DNA of 64,000 bases from Liolophura sinensis (GCF_032854445.1 NC_088300.1:50587682-50651681), one strand, 5' to 3'. Counted from the first letter of the stretch, positions 1 to 10,744 are shown. Made by a program: numbers and translations. Notes: generated by a model from the sequence alone, not told the origin.

Positions 1-639
1 GTTTGTCCTGCATATTCCTGGCGGAGGAAGGTGCATGGGTTACATCGTGTTCCACCCAATTTCCCCCACCCATGAAACTGACCGTCGCCAGGAGAACGGC
101 GTTACTAACCAATAAAATACATAAATTTATACGTGTTCCTGCCAAGTAATTACCACAAGCCGTAAATTCAGAGTTGGTTCATATCTCATCGACCACTTAC
201 CTTTTTATGTATTTTTAGTGCATTGGTTCTTCATCGAGCCAGTGAATGCGATATTATATCAGTGATTTCATTTAATTTCTGATTTAAATGAAAAAAAATG
301 TGTCTAGCGAAGAATTAAGCTAATTGTCAATGTAATTTCACTCAAATCCCCTGGTAATGCCATTGTCCTAAGGTGATAATAAGCCGTGTCATCTTACATG
401 AAGTTCACTGGAGACTTATTGCCTTCCATGTGTCATAGAAGAGTCAGCCAGTGAAAGGTCAGTTTATTCCGCTCATTCTCGATTCCCTCAGCACGTGGTA
501 GCCGTTATATAAGTGAAAACTTCAAATAAATACTGGTATTTGAAAACTTTAAACTGTTGTTCTCTTCGAGCAAAAAAACCAAATTAAAGTGGTTTTGCCT
601 GGCCTGTATTTTAGGTGTAGATGTAGTTGGTATATATGT
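1..639. other. Non-coding sequence, no gene recognised
   Basis: AT-rich sequence with no open frame of convincing length, no recognisable domain and no tandem repeat. It ends where the first SINE begins. Confidence 0.5.
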
Positions 640-852
640 TTTGCTTAGTCTCACTGCAACTGACCCAGGATCCCCTCACCTCTGCGTTCTCTGTGAATTC
701 AGATCCAGCTTATGCTGGCTTCCTCTCCGGTCTTTCACCAACCTGCAGATGGTCGTGAGTTTCACCCGAGTTCTGACCGATTTCCTCAAACCATAACGCT
801 TGGCCGCCGTTGTACACGTGAAATATTCCCGAATACGGCGGAAAACACTTGT
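640..852 (+). mobile_element. V-domain SINE, diverged, near full length
   Basis: Read on the + strand this copy has a decayed tRNA-like head (about 640-715), the block with 'tgctggcttcctctccgg', then the central block with 'ggtcgtgagtttcac' and 'tttcctcaaaccataac', and ends near 'cgaatacggcgg'. The order matches the better-preserved copies at 44.7 and 56.2 kb. The central block resembles the V-domain of V-SINEs (of which molluscan RUDI is a member). Many substitutions and the loss of the A-rich tail suggest an old insertion. Family name is from recall and not searched. Confidence 0.7.
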
Positions 853-1037
853 GCGGTTTGTATAACACTCTTGTGTTTGACCATTTTACTTCGCGATATA
901 TTGTATTGGTTACTTATATCTATTGACATTTTGTGGTAATGTAGGGTGTCAGTGAAATATTAACGTGTCCAGCCATGCATGTAATATTTCAGCTGATGTT
1001 TCGCATTTATGTGAACAATACACATATACAGCTAGTG

Positions 1038-1075
1038 ATTTTTTTTTTTTTTTGATTCGTGTTTTACGCCGTACT
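1038..1075 (-). mobile_element. 38-bp SINE tail with 13-bp target-site duplication
   Basis: Only the extreme 3' end of the V-type SINE is present in minus orientation: a poly-T run followed by 'gattcgtgttttacgccgta'. It is bracketed by identical 13-base copies of 'tatacagctagtg' at 1025-1037 and 1076-1088. A target-site duplication around such a short piece indicates an insertion that was severely 5'-truncated at integration rather than a later deletion product. Confidence 0.75.
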
Positions 1076-1088
1076 TATACAGCTAGTG

Positions 1089-2104
1089 TTAGGAGCTAGT
1101 GTTAAACGTTGTTTTGGAAATGGATCTTGCGATTATCGACTTTGAACGCCCTTTACGGACATCGAATGGTGTACGAATGTGGGACATGACGCTTATATTT
1201 ATTGTTGCCCATCTGTACATCTTCTCATTCCCGATAGTTTGTATATATTATATTCAAATGCGGTAAAGAAATAATTCATGATGGCGAGTGTTTTAGAGCA
1301 TTTACACTTTGCGGAAGGCCTGTATAATCATGCGGACATGTGAGTTCTGTAAGGACGAACCATATGGTAAATGCAAAAATGTCTTGACCATTCCTTTAGT
1401 CATTTGAAAATCAATCCAAAAATACCATTAAAGTCATAATTGTTTGCATATTGCAACAAGTCTTCTGCGCTTTCCTACGGCCATATAGGCTTCGCTGTAC
1501 ATGCGCAGCCTGCACTCGGGAACAGTCGATGGTATTTGCATAGCGACCATTTATTGGTTCAATACGTAAAGTGCCATGATGGGACAGATGGTGAATGACC
1601 GTGCCCGGTAATATGTATACCCGTGAGAATATACCCGGTCGCTAATGCGTGAAACAGACAATAGCAACAGGACAGACATGGGTTGCAACTTGTCACTGAT
1701 CGAATGTTGTGAATGTCCTGGGGGCTCGTTGACACAGGCCAGACAAGGGTAATAGTTCCAATGAGAATTCTTCACCGTAAATTATCTACTGTTTGACATG
1801 AATGACAAGCGTTTCAAGTGCCATCTTATATAAATCGATTAGAATGTATAATGAGAACACTGAGTGGTTGCACAATGTTCTGAGACACTGTTGCATGTTG
1901 TTGCGTCGAAGGAATAATATCAGTAATGTTTCATTATAATAGCAATTGTACTAAGTATATACCTTGTGGATCTTTAAAGTGCAATACAGGTAAAATTAAC
2001 CACCTCTTACTGAAATTATAAATCCCCAAATTTTCTTTCCCTCGGATTGTCACATGGTGTTCGTTAACGTCGCATGGCATTACATTGTGATCATGTGCCA
2101 ATTA
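1089..2104. other. Non-coding sequence with a dispersed repeat fragment
   Basis: No gene recognised. Around 1112-1155 the segment with 'ttgttttggaaatgg' and 'tcttgcgattat' recurs near 9087-9135, so at least part of this stretch belongs to a dispersed repeat of unknown class. Confidence 0.45.
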
Positions 2105-2640
2105 TGCTTTTGTCAGATGGTCCTTCATGTAGTTACCTTTGTCGGATGGCCCTTCATGTAGTTACCTTTGTCAGATAGTCCTTCACGTAGTTACCTTTGT
2201 CAGATAGTCCTTCATGTAGTTACCTTTGTCGGATGGTCCTTCACGTAGTTACCTTTGTCGGATGGCCCTTCACGTAGTTACCTTTGTCGGATGGTCCTTC
2301 ACGTAGTTACCTTTGTCGGATGGTCCTTCACGTAGTTACCTTTGTCGGATGGTCCTTCATGTAGTTACCTTTGTCAGATAGTCCTTCATGTAGTTACCTT
2401 TGTCAGATAGTCCTTCATGTAGTTACCTTTGTCGGATGGTCCTTCACGTAGTTACCTTTGTCGGATGGCCCTTCACGTAGTTACCTTTGTCGGATGGTCC
2501 TTCACGTAGTTACCTTTGTCGGATGGTCCTTCATGTAGTTACCTTTGTCGGATGGTCCTTCATGAAGTTACCTTTGTCAGATAGTCCTTCACGTAGTTAC
2601 CTTTGTCAGATGGTCATTGGAACAGTCACCATTGCCAAAT
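2105..2640. repeat. 29-bp minisatellite, about 17 homogeneous units
   Basis: Head-to-tail 29-base units with the core 'gttacctttgtcggatgg' followed by 'tccttca'. Units differ mainly at two or three positions (cgg/cag, cac/cat). High similarity between neighbours suggests recent local amplification. Short open frames on either strand here are products of the repeat and not genes. Confidence 0.92.
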
Positions 2641-3860
2641 ATTTAACACGGTCAGCTGGTCCGTGAAACGGTTATTTATGTCTGAAAGTCTGTGAGACAG
2701 TTAATTTTGTCCGATAGTCACTGAGGCAGTTATCTTTGTCAGGTTGCCAGTGAGACAGTTAACTTTGTCAGATTGTCAAGGAGACAGAGAACTTTGTCAG
2801 ATTGTCAAGGAGACTGAGAACTTTGGCAGATTATCAGTGGGACAGAGAACTTTGTCATATTATCAATGAGACAGAGAAGTTTGTCAGATTGTCAATGAGA
2901 TAGAGAAGTTTGTCAAATTGTCAATGAAACCGTGAACTTTGCCAGATGGTCCATGAGACAGTGAATGTTGTCAAATTGTCCTGTGGTCAGTAGCCTTTGT
3001 CAAGTGGTCCACGAGACAGCGCACTTTGCCCGGTGGTCCACGAGACAGTTCTCTTTGTCAGATGGTCCATGGGACAGTAACCTTTGCCAGATGATCCACG
3101 AGAGTGTTCTCTTTGTCATATGGTCCATGGGACAGTGACCTTTGTCGGATGGTCCATGGGACAGTGACCTTTGTCAGATGGTCCACGAGACAGTTCCTTT
3201 TGTCAAATGGTTCATGGGACAGTTCCTTTTGTCAGATTATTCATGGGACAGTAACTTTTGCCAGATGATCCATGAGACAGTAAGCTTTGTCAGATGGTCC
3301 ACGAGACAGTAACCTTTGTCAGATGGTCCATGAGACAGTAACCTTTGTCAGGTGGTCCATGAGATTGTGAACTCTGTCCGGTGGTCCATGAGACAGTAAC
3401 CTTTGTCAGATGATCCACGAGACAGTAACCTTTGTCAGATGGTTCATGAGACAGTGACCGTTGTCATGTGTTTCATGAGACTGTGAACCTTCAGATGGTC
3501 CATGAGACAGTGAAGTTTGTCAGATCGTCCATGAAACAGAGAAGTTTTTCAGATGGTCCATGAGACAGTAAACTCTGTCAGATAGTTCACGAGAAAGTGA
3601 CCTTTGTCAAAGGGTCCTGTGGACAGGTCCCTTTGCCAGATGGTCCATAGGACATGTTACTTTGCAAGATGGTTCTTTGTCAGGTATTCCGGGGGACAGC
3701 TGCACTAGTCAGGTAGTTGTTCTTCATGCAATGAACTTTGTCAGATTGCCTGTAAGACCGAACCAGACAGATATCCTTTGTAACATTTGCCTGGAGAGAG
3801 TGGACTTATTCAGATGGTCCGGTGGACAATTAAATTTGCCGTGTGATCTTTGAGTCATTT
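2641..3860. repeat. 29-bp minisatellite, degenerate section
   Basis: Same family as the array on its left, with about 40 units of the form 'agatggtccatgagacag' plus 'taacctttgtc'. Units are strongly diverged from each other, and the section from about 3667 to 3826 is a larger unit that occurs again twice near 8.0-8.3 kb. This looks like the older part of the array. Confidence 0.88.
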
Positions 3861-4613
3861 GCCTTCATTAATTAGTCGCCTGAGACAAGGAATTTGTAGA
3901 TTCTTCCGTTCTCACAGTTCAAAGGAGCTTAATTGGTGAACAACGGTGCCCATGAGAGAACGTTTATTAAAAACCGGTTCTATCGATGTGGCCTTTGTCA
4001 GATGGTCCTGGGGACAGTTACCTTTTTCAGATGGTCTTGGGGACAGTTACCTTTGTCAGATGCTCCTGGGGATTCTTTCAAGCCTGGCTTCTCGGCAATG
4101 CACGGAAGAGTCGTTAATTTATTCTTCTCTTTCAAGTCATAAATAGCGTCACCGTGGAAATCCCACTATTTGAAGGTTTTCATTGTGAGCGTTTCGCCAT
4201 GTGTTGGTCACACTGTTGGTAATATCTGTTAGTGACATATTCGAGTCGTTGTCACGTTGATTTTCGTCATCATTAGAAGTAAAACGTGAATGTTGCACTG
4301 GTAACATTCACCAGGGGAACTCTTCTGTCTTTGAAGGTCGTTTCAGTCAGTGCCAGTGGTACAAGAATGTGCGAAATTCGTAGATGCCGTCTTTTAACAG
4401 ATTTTTTAAATATATTTATTTATTTTTGTGGGGAACGGGAATCGTTCAGTTACCTTTATTAGATGGTCCTGGGGACAATTACCTTTCTCACATGGCCCTG
4501 GGGGCAGTTACCTTTGTTGGGTGGTTGCGGGGACAGTTACCTTTGTCAGATGGTCTTGGGGATAGTTACCTTTCTCAAATGATCCTGGGACAGTTACCTT
4601 TGTCAGATGGCTC
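3861..4613. repeat. Interrupted tail of the 29-bp minisatellite
   Basis: Units with 'cagatggtcctggggacag' occur at about 3992-4080 and 4440-4610. Between them (about 4090-4430) is sequence without a visible repeat or gene. The array is cut at about 4613 by the gypsy-type element. Confidence 0.75.
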
Positions 4614-4771
4614 TTACGACTTATGTTTACACTGCTATCTGTGACACCGACGTCACCAATCGGTGCTGTCCTCTCTCTCTGTACCAGCATGTCAGACTAA
4701 TACAGGCCTACCATGCATCTACGACATCTTGTGTTGGTTTTCTAATTCACATCAAATGACCAAACAGAACA
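4614..4771 (+). repeat. 5' LTR of the gypsy-type element
   Basis: Direct repeat of 7756-7907. Shared blocks include 'tgtttacactgctatctgtg', 'tgctgtcctctctctctgta' and 'catcttgtgttggt', and it ends in 'aaca'. A small indel near 4647 accounts for the length difference. The left edge is uncertain by about ten bases: homology begins at 'ttac', while the canonical TG start would be at 4624. Confidence 0.8.
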
Positions 4772-4789
4772 TACTGTCAGAAGCGATCT
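4772..4789 (+). other. Probable primer binding site, leucine-tRNA type
   Basis: Immediately after the 5' LTR the sequence contains 'tgtcagaag' in the position expected of a primer binding site. The complement of a typical tRNA-Leu 3' end is of the form TGGTGTCAGAAGTGGGAT, and about 12 of 18 positions agree, with nine contiguous. Its exact abutment to the LTR end supports the boundary chosen. Confidence 0.6.
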
Positions 4790-5093
4790 CAGCCCATGAC
4801 CCAAAACTCTTCTGTCCGCTGTACTGAAACAGTAAATTAACTCTACGATCAACCGTCTCCGGAGGGATCTGTTCTTCGGACTTCGAACCGCCGCGCTTGG
4901 GATGCAGCCCCACTGAACCTGTTATTAAATTTCTGCTGATTTCTTTAGTTTCCGTGGACTCTCTGTGACACTCTTGCTTCATACAGCATGTACTGTTTGT
5001 GCTGCGAAAACGACTGTTTGGTGAAGCTGAAACTCAACACCTCTGGCACCGGAATCTGTGGTGAGTCGTTATGCAGTGTTGTATACTGGTAAG

Positions 5094-5247
5094 GGCCGTA
5101 AGTGGGGAGGTCTGCCAGCAACCTGCGAATGGTCGTGGGTTTTCCCTGGGCTCTGCCCGGTTTCCTCCCACCATAATGCTGGTCGCCGTCGTATAAGTGA
5201 AATATTCTTGAGTGCGGCGTAAAAAACCAATCAAATAAATAAATAAA
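5094..5247 (+). mobile_element. V-domain SINE nested in the gypsy-type element
   Basis: 5'-truncated SINE lacking the tRNA head. It contains 'ggtcgtgggttttccc', 'cggtttcctcccaccataat' and ends in 'aatcaaataaataaataa'. It is flanked by perfect 12-base duplications 'tatactggtaag' at 5082-5093 and 5248-5259, which fixes the insertion point and shows it entered after the retrotransposon. Confidence 0.9.
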
Positions 5248-5388
5248 TATACTGGTAAGCGGACCATTCTTCGGCGCATCTTTCTGCTGGTGATTTTAAT
5301 GTTCTGTTCTATACACTCTTTCGGTATTCACCAGTAGAAATAACTAGACTATTCTCATGAATTAAGTAGATTTATTTCATCTACAAAT

Positions 5389-5802
5389 GTGAAGAACAAC
5401 TGTGGCAAGCTCTCTCATTTTTCATCTGAATGTCCTAACAGAGGTAAATCTGGAAAACACAGGGCATATGAAGAACAATCGGACTCATCTGAATCTGACT
5501 CTGCTGAAGATATGATGACTGTAGAACTTGCTGCGGAAGAACAGGTTAACCAAATCGACTCGCCTCTCTCGACTAAGATCTTTGCGACTCTCCACATGGA
5601 CGGCCAAACCAAACAGTTCCAGATAGATTCGGGGGACACTTGCAACGTAATTTCTCAACACGATCTTTCTCAAGGTGCTGAACTTCGCAAACGTATAATT
5701 CCACAGCCCTCCGGAGAGCCAAAATCAAACTTGTCAATCCTAAGAATTGTAAGAAATATAGAGGAGACTTTCTTGTTGTACCGGATCATCGAGTACCATT
5801 GA
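5389..5802 (+). pseudogene. gag-pol remnant: zinc knuckle and aspartic protease
   Basis: The open segment begins with a broken CCHC knuckle (a first Cys missing; C-G-K-x2-H-x4-C is visible) followed by an acidic serine-rich linker. Near residue 60 it enters a retropepsin-like stretch with 'IDSGDTCNVIS', where the D-S-G triad replaces the D-T/S-G of active enzymes in context. The frame is lost after about 137 residues. There is no usable start of translation; this is the middle of a former polyprotein. Confidence 0.75.
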
Positions 5803-6009
5803 TTAGATCTCGATCAGCACAACAAATGAAGTTCCTAAAATGATGTGTGAGAACATCTTGGAAGTGAACGAGGATGAACACAATGCTGTAGTTCAACTCA
5901 ACCCATCTAAACAGGGACTGAGCAGTTAAGACATTCTTACAAATTTCACAGATGTCTTTCTGGAGATGTAGGCCAGCTCAATCACAAACAGTAACTGGAA
6001 ATCGACAGG

Positions 6010-6540
6010 AATGTTGCACCCGTCAAACAACCATTACGGAGGATTCCACATACATTCAGAAAAGAAATGAAAGCTGAACTGAACCGTCTGAAGAACCTTG
6101 ACGTTATAACTTCTGTCAGCACACCAACAGATTGGGTGTCAAGTCTAGTTATCGTCAAGAAGCCGAGTGGAAAACTCAGGATATGCATTGACCCCAAGCC
6201 ACTGAACAAAGAGTTCAAACGAAGCCACTGTCCTCTGCCAGTTATGGAAGATTTACTACCTGAACTTACGAATGCCAAAGTTTTTTCAAAGTTGGGCCTG
6301 AGGAATGGATTTTGGCATATTCCTTTCCAGGAAGTTACGTGGTACATTTGGGGTGACTGGCGACCTTCTTGTTACGTGCGAGGGATCAACGTACGAGGAA
6401 GCCATCGACAACTATGACAAGCGATCCATGCAACTGATGGAGGGATGCAGACAACAAAACATTCGCCTAAACCCTGACAAACTTGAACTGAAAGAACGAA
6501 AGGTATCATTCATCGGACATGTGGCTCAAGAGAAAGCAGA
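6010..6540 (+). pseudogene. pol remnant: reverse transcriptase, internally deleted
   Basis: The fingers region is recognisable by 'PTDWVSSLVIVKKPSGKLRI' and 'DPKPLN', then 'FSKLGLRNGFWHIPF', where the first catalytic Asp of the usual L-D position reads Gly. At about 6340-6350 the sequence jumps to a later part ('LLVTCEGSTYEEA' and 'LNPDKLELKERKVSFIGH'), so most of the palm including the YxDD box is missing or disrupted. The frame also shifts across this junction. It cannot encode an active polymerase. Confidence 0.85.
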
Positions 6541-7324
6541 CTAGGGAACCACTTATCTCACAGAACATACCGGACTGCCCATGGTCCAAGATTGCTGCCG
6601 ACCTTCTCACATGTAACCAGAAGGAATACCTGGCTACAGTCGATTATTTCAGCGATTTTTTCGAAGTCGACCAGATTACCGACAAAACTGGAAAGCAGGT
6701 CTTCACCAAACTAAAAGGACATTTTGCTAGACATGGAATACCAGACACCATTATCACCGAACTGGTCCTCCATTTAACTCCAAAGACTTTGCCGGCTTCA
6801 CCTGAAACTATGATTTTCGACACATCACCAGTTCTCCGGGGTACGCCCAATCCAATGGAAAGGCAGAATCTGCTCTCAAAAAAGCAGAAGGACTGCTCAA
6901 GAAAGCTAACTATGCCAAAACGGATTCATATCTAGCACTGTTAGACTATCGTAATACCCCAACAGAAGCGACTAACTCCTCTCCAGCTCAACGTCTCTTC
7001 AACACGAGGACGAAAACCCTGCTACCTATATCACGACAGCTTATACAACAAAAGGTTCCTGAAAACGCCAAGGAACAGAAGAACTGTAAACCTGAGATAA
7101 AAAAGTATTACAACCGTTCTGCAAGAAATTTACCTCCCCTGCAAGAAGGAGATCAGGTCAGGATACAGCCTACAAAGCCTCACGATAAAGTGTGGCAGCC
7201 CGCCATGGTTAACAGACCGGTGAACGTGCAGTCATACGAGGTTACTCGCAACGACGGAACTGTTGTTAAAAGAAATCGACGATACTTGCGAAAATCTGAA
7301 TCCAACCCAGAGGCTGAACCATAA
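6541..7324 (+). pseudogene. pol remnant: integrase core and C-terminal part
   Basis: The segment 'CPWSKIAADLL' with 'YLATVDYFSDFFEV' is the start of a retroviral-type integrase catalytic core with the first Asp. The second acidic region is altered around 'DTIITELVLHL'. A frameshift near 6790 moves the rest ('SSPGYAQSNGKAE', then 'LLDYRNTPTEATNSSPAQ' and 'LQEGDQVRIQP') to another frame, which runs to a TAA at 7322-7324. The zinc-binding N-terminal domain and RNase H that should precede it are absent. Confidence 0.85.
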
Positions 7325-7742
7325 AATATATCTGCGAGTAAACTTTGCATTTTTACACTGGCAATCCCATTGACAGTGACCAGAAATGGACGTGTGTCCA
7401 GGACTCCCCGACATTTGATGGACTTTATAAAGTGAACCATGGAACGGACTGTTCTACAGTAACAGAAGAGAAAAGACTTTTTTTTTTGCTGTTGAATTCG
7501 ACACTAATTACTGTAAACATTTATCTAGTCAGGCTTGACTATCAGTTAACTGTATGTTCAGTAACACAGCGGACTATTTGTTTGAAATCTGCTACTCCCG
7601 GGTAAAACATAATACATATGCAGCGAACTGTAAGAACATTGTCTGCTTCATGAACTTTTCCCGGACAGTTACTGGACTCTTTTGTTTTTATTGCTTTAAT
7701 GTTTAGAAGTACCTTCTGCACTGCTTTCTTTGTTTCTTCTAT
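7325..7742. other. Non-coding 3' part of the gypsy-type element
   Basis: Sequence between the integrase stop and the polypurine tract. No domain is recognised in any frame. Confidence 0.5.
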
Positions 7743-7753
7743 AAAAGGAAAGA
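7743..7753 (+). other. Polypurine tract of the gypsy-type element
   Basis: The eleven-base purine run 'aaaaggaaaga' lies two bases before the point where homology to the 5' LTR begins, which is where plus-strand priming of an LTR retrotransposon occurs. Confidence 0.65.
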
Positions 7754-7755
7754 TT

Positions 7756-7907
7756 TTACAACATATGTTTACACTGCTATCTGTGACGTGACCAGTCAGT
7801 GCTGTCCTCTCTCTCTGTACCAGCAAGTCAGACTAATACAGGTCTACCGTGCATCTCCGACATCTTGTGTTGGTCTTCTAATTCACATCAAATGACCAAA
7901 CAAAACA
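7756..7907 (+). repeat. 3' LTR of the gypsy-type element
   Basis: Direct repeat of the 5' LTR with roughly nine in ten positions matching by eye, ending in 'aaca'. The two LTRs differ at many scattered positions, so the insertion is not recent. Confidence 0.8.
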
Positions 7908-7919
7908 ATAACCCGGGGG

Positions 7920-8335
7920 AAAGTGATCTTTGTCAGATCGTCCACATGCCTATTACCCTTGCCAGATGGTCCGTAGGACAGTTACTTTGCTAGATGGTTC
8001 TTTGTCAGGTATTCCGTGGGACAGTTGCACTTGTTAGGTAGTACTTCATGCAGTAAACTTGTCAGATTGCCTGTAAGACAGAACCAGACAGTTACCTTTG
8101 TCACATTCGGCGGAAGAGAACGGACTTATTCGGGTGGTTCTTTGCCAGGATATTCCGTGGGACAGTTGCACTTGTCAGGTAGTTCTTCATGCAGTAAACT
8201 TTGTCAGAATGCCTGTAAGACAGAACCAGACAGTTACCTTTGTCACATTTGGCTGAAGAGAACGGACTTATTCTGGCGGTTCTTGAGACAATTAGCTTTT
8301 TAGATGTTTTTTTCTTGGTCAGATGGTCCTGGGGA
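7920..8335. repeat. 29-bp minisatellite arranged in about 141-bp higher-order units
   Basis: Starting at about 7991 and 8131 two large units repeat in tandem, each with 'ggttctttg', 'attccgtgggacagttgcac', 'gcctgtaagacagaaccaga' and 'gaacggacttatt'. A third copy lies left of the retrotransposon at about 3667-3826. The element therefore interrupts what was once one array. Confidence 0.85.
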
Positions 8336-8364
8336 CCTGGGAGCAGTTTCCTTTGTCAAAAGAC

Positions 8365-8862
8365 AGTGAACTTTGTCAGTTGATCCATGAGACAGTGAAC
8401 TTCGTCAGATGATCCGCGAAACAGTGAACTTCATCAGATGATCCATGAGACAGTAAACTTCGTCAGATGATCCATGAGACAGTAAACTTCGTCAGATGAT
8501 CCGTGAGACAGTAAACTTCGTCAGATGATCCATGAGACAGTAAACTTCGTCAGATGATCCGTGAGACAGTAAACTTCGTCAGATGATCCGTGAGACAGTA
8601 AACTTCGTCAGATGATCCATGAGACAGTAAACTTCGTCAGATGATCCATGAGACAGTAAACTTCGTCAGATGATCCATGAGACAGTACACTTCGTCAGAT
8701 GATCCGTGAGACAGTAAACTTCGTCAGATGATCCGTGAGACAGTAAACTTCGTCAGATGATCCGTGAGACAGTAAACTTCGTCAGATGATCCATGAGACA
8801 GTAAACTTCGTCAGATGATCCATGAGACAGTAAACTTCGTCAGATGATCCGTGAGTAGGGCT
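8365..8862. repeat. 29-bp minisatellite, nearly identical units
   Basis: About 17 tandem units with the core 'cgtcagatgatccatgagac' followed by 'agtaaactt'. Units differ almost only by cat/cgt after 'gatc'. This is the most homogeneous part of the family, so it was probably amplified most recently. Confidence 0.93.
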
Positions 8863-10149
8863 TAAAGGAGAATGAATCAATGATGAGAATATTGAAATTT
8901 TTTCGAAATGATGCCGAATATCTTCTGTCTTTCTTATATCAGTGAATACTGAAGACTGCATCACTTACATGGCACCAGCTTTAATTTATAAAATTATCTC
9001 CGTAAAGCATGTTAGTACATATATAGTAATCTCCGCTCACAAATGCAATTATTGCTGTAATATTCCTTTGGGAACTGACAGTAGGGGTTGTTTTGGAAAT
9101 GGGTCTTGCGATTATTCATTTGGAACGGCCTCCCAGGATTATAAAAGTTGTAAACTAATGTCGAACATTAATCATACTGCCGTTGATGCTCTGATTTTAC
9201 TCTCTAACTATATATATTCTGTAAGTTTTTTTATCATGTGGCATAGATGATAAACGGTAACACATAACTGGTGATGTCCGGTCTCTTGCCAATTTACTTA
9301 AGAGTTTTATTCTAACTGTGCATGCAGATGTTCAAAAATCTACAAAAACTTAAATACAATGATTTTATTAGCAATTTATTAGACGTCATCTTTATTACAC
9401 TTTCCAAACGATTTAGTGGAAGAAATGTGAATCTCTTAAACCTATATAATGTAACCAATATTCACAAAAACTGTATTTAAACGGTATGCTGAAAAACATT
9501 AGAAAATCAACAGCATAATAGACAGGTATTGTACGTATTACCTTGTCTAAAGTTATAAAAGCCCTTTCTTCACGGCTGGTTCAGTTTGGATTTGAAACTA
9601 GATTGTATAAATTTTCTTATAAATATGTTTCATCGACCGAGCATGGGGATTAGACATTTCTGAAAACAAGGTGGCCGTGAACAATTTGTCAACGAAAGCA
9701 CTAAAGACTAGGATGCCAAACTGACATTGCATGAAGCCTTATCTACGTTGTTAAAAAGCCTTGTACTTCTGAGGTTTTCATTAATCCGGAAGCGCTTTAA
9801 ACAGCGTGAACTTCTGAGAGCTCCGCGGGACGAGTTGTATTTTTAGGTCTGTCCACATGTATACTCCTAAGAGTTGAGTGTATGACTACAGGCCTATCCA
9901 TAAATCCTAGACTCGCCGTCAACCTTGGCAATAGTACATTTACCCAACACGGAATGGCTTAGCCATTATACATGTGTAACTGTGATACCCTAGAGAGTAT
10001 GCCCTATACCGCTTCGTACCTAAAGACGTAGGCTACATGTGTTTGCGCCATGGACCGATGTCCTTGTATTATAAAATCATACAGGAGGAGACAGAAGTTT
10101 TTCTGGAATTAATTTGGTCTATTTGAGCCCAATTTTTGAAACGCGATTA
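8863..10149. other. Non-coding sequence with one dispersed repeat
   Basis: No gene recognised. About 9087-9135 matches 1112-1155 (shared 'ttgttttggaaatgg' and 'tcttgcgattat'). The 102-residue open frame at 8942-9250 overlaps this repeat and shows no domain. Confidence 0.45.
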
Positions 10150-10325
10150 TATTTATTTATTGATTTATTTGATTGGTGTTTTATGCCGTACTCAAGAATA
10201 TTTCACTAATACGACGGCGGACAGCATTATGGTGAGAGGAAACCGGGCAAAGCCCAGGGGAAAACCCACTACCATCCGCAGGTTACTGCCAGACCTTGCC
10301 ACTTACGGCTGGAGAGCCTCGATTC
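10150..10325 (-). mobile_element. V-domain SINE, tRNA head truncated
   Basis: In the + text the 3' tail comes first ('tttatttgattggtgtttta'), then 'cagcattatggtgagaggaa', then 'catccgcaggtt', so the element lies on the minus strand. It stops shortly after 'cttacggctggagag', before the tRNA-like head. No clear target duplication seen. Confidence 0.85.
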
Positions 10326-10744
10326 GAGAATTTTAGAAGTAAACAAATTTTCTCCAACTTTTGTTGTACCGCACCGGTATGCAGTTATATACATATGAAG
10401 TTAAAATAATTAGACTAACGTTTTAGTCGTTAGCGATTGGGACTGATCATACAGGTATTCTGTTCGTAGCCTACATGCATATCTAGACGGACAAGAACTT
10501 GATCAGAAAACATTTCTTTGGTGTCTACACAAGTATTCCCCATGCTTAAGAAAGCTGATAAATCGGATGAACACAGGGGGAGAGAACTTTCACTTTTAGA
10601 GAAATAACCTGTCGGTGCGAGATCCCTCCTCTTGAAAACCGTTGTAATCAATATTGTCTTTATATTTATTTGATTGGTATATATAAATATTATACATGTT
10701 TCTATGGTAAATACAGTGTATACAGTCACCCCAATATCTGTGTC

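Larger units (their letters stand above)
4614..7907 (+). mobile_element. Decayed Ty3/gypsy-type LTR retrotransposon
   Basis: A 3.3-kb element inserted in the 29-bp minisatellite. It has short direct LTR repeats (4614-4771 and 7756-7907), a leucine-tRNA-like primer binding site directly after the 5' LTR, a purine-rich tract directly before the 3' LTR, and remnants in the order zinc knuckle, protease, reverse transcriptase, integrase. Protease-RT-integrase is the Ty3/gypsy (Metaviridae) order. It has no recognisable gag capsid, no RNase H and only parts of RT and integrase, and is broken by stops and frameshifts, so it is non-autonomous today. A SINE is nested inside at 5094-5247. No 5-bp target duplication was found at its ends. 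Confidence 0.85.

Noticed and set aside
5389-7324. Active retrotransposon polyprotein
   Set aside because: RT palm and RNase H are missing, catalytic positions are altered and frames are broken; this is a remnant.
4609-7912. Target-site duplication of the gypsy-type element
   Set aside because: The five bases on the left and right do not match at any of the plausible LTR edges; decay or rearrangement in the array may have removed it.
2105-8862. CRISPR-like array of 29-bp repeats
   Set aside because: Units are contiguous without unique spacers, and the genome is eukaryotic; this is a minisatellite.
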